Part shown: piece by piece, positions 5,796 through 6,064 of the stretch
Numbering within the stretch: the first letter of the stretch is position 1
Layout of the letters: each line of letters begins with the position of its first letter
Source: JBMYQA01 sp049600855
GTDB taxonomy: Bacteria; Bacteroidota; Bacteroidia; Cytophagales; Flammeovirgaceae
DNA: 6,064 nucleotides
Direction: 5' to 3'
Assembly: GCA_049600855.1 (NCBI GenBank)
Contig: JBMYQA010000341.1
Span: 1 to 6,064, forward strand
Made by a program: the position numbers and the translations under genes
Notes under the pieces: generated by a model
What the model was told of the DNA's origin: nothing
Database searches by the model: none
Seen by the model: the letters and a program-made list of their open reading frames with translations, nothing else

Positions 5796-6064
5796 ATGAT
5801 CCATCATAACGTATTATTTAAGTTTAAGCCTGAAACTAGCCAAGAGGCTATAGATACGATTGTAAAAGAACTAGAGGCGCTTGTTCCCATTATTCCAGAA
5901 ATTCATTCGCTGCGTGTAGGAACCAATTTTTCAGCTAGAGGAAAAGGCTTTGAGCTAATGCTGGTGTCTACGTTTAAGACTCAAGAAGATTTAGTCGTGT
6001 ACGGAAAGCATCCCAAGCATTTAGGGGTAATTAGTACGTACATCAAGCCTCATTTAGCAGATAT
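5796..6064 (+). CDS. Dabb family (stress-responsive A/B barrel) protein, 3' end cut by window
   Basis: An ATG at 5796 opens a frame of 89 codons that is still open at the end of the window. It reads MIHHNVLFKFKPETSQEAID, then a helix (TIVKELEALVPIIPEI), SLRVGTNFSARGKGFELMLVSTF, and finally YGKHPKHLGVISTYIKPHLAD. This is the normal order for the Dabb domain: the opening I.H.VLFKFK strand, G.N.S in the middle, a strand FELMLVSTF, and the YxxHPxH signature near the end. Typical Dabb proteins are about 95-110 residues, so only some 8-20 residues are missing. Members are small dimeric ferredoxin-like alpha/beta barrels; some are linked to stress responses or polyketide cyclisation, but for bacterial stand-alone copies the role is generally unknown. 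The start agrees with the usual MIxH beginning of the family. No Shine-Dalgarno sequence is visible. Confidence 0.88.
   Translation, partial: MIHHNVLFKFKPETSQEAIDTIVKELEALVPIIPEIHSLRVGTNFSARGKGFELMLVSTFKTQEDLVVYGKHPKHLGVISTYIKPHLAD

Overview
This window looks like chromosomal DNA from a member of the Bacteroidota. The DNA is AT-rich, the protein families (SPOR-tailed RlpA, NirB-like flavoprotein, Dabb protein, phosphatase-dehydrogenase fusion) fit that phylum, and none of the visible starts has a GGAGG-type ribosome binding site; they are preceded by A/T-rich leaders instead. The phylum assignment is an inference from style and content. No rRNA, tRNA, CRISPR array, insertion sequence or phage gene was seen.

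Layout, left to right. (1) 2-160 (+) is the 3' end of an unidentified gene whose product ends in a transmembrane helix. Fifteen bases later, at 176-1507 (+), comes a 443-residue FAD/NAD(P) oxidoreductase of the NirB/rubredoxin-reductase type. The pair probably forms an operon that ends at a strong intrinsic terminator (1534-1566). (2) 1742-3637 (+) encodes one polypeptide joining a SerB-like HAD phosphatase (about residues 1-220) to a complete SerA-type D-3-phosphoglycerate dehydrogenase with a C-terminal ACT domain (about 233-631). A possible 43-codon small ORF (1598-1729) lies just before it. (3) A bidirectional terminator (3661-3704) separates this gene from a minus-strand pair, 4585-4160 then 4137-3718. 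These are two tandem paralogues of about 140 residues, roughly half identical, with a possible SpoIIAA/STAS-like fold and no assigned function. (4) A 265-base divergent intergenic region leads to 4851-5654 (+), a secreted RlpA-like protein (DPBB domain, Lys/Thr-rich linker, SPOR domain), followed by a long hairpin terminator (5700-5754). (5) 5796-6064 (+) is the start of a Dabb (stress-responsive A/B barrel) protein cut by the window end.

Functionally this is mostly a set of independent housekeeping units: redox, serine biosynthesis, cell-envelope remodelling at the septum, and small proteins of unclear role. The points most worth a second look are the two-enzyme serine-pathway fusion, which has an ATG placed exactly where a stand-alone SerA would start, and the uncharacterised tandem paralogue pair. 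Nothing here shows clear signs of a new defence system or mobile system.
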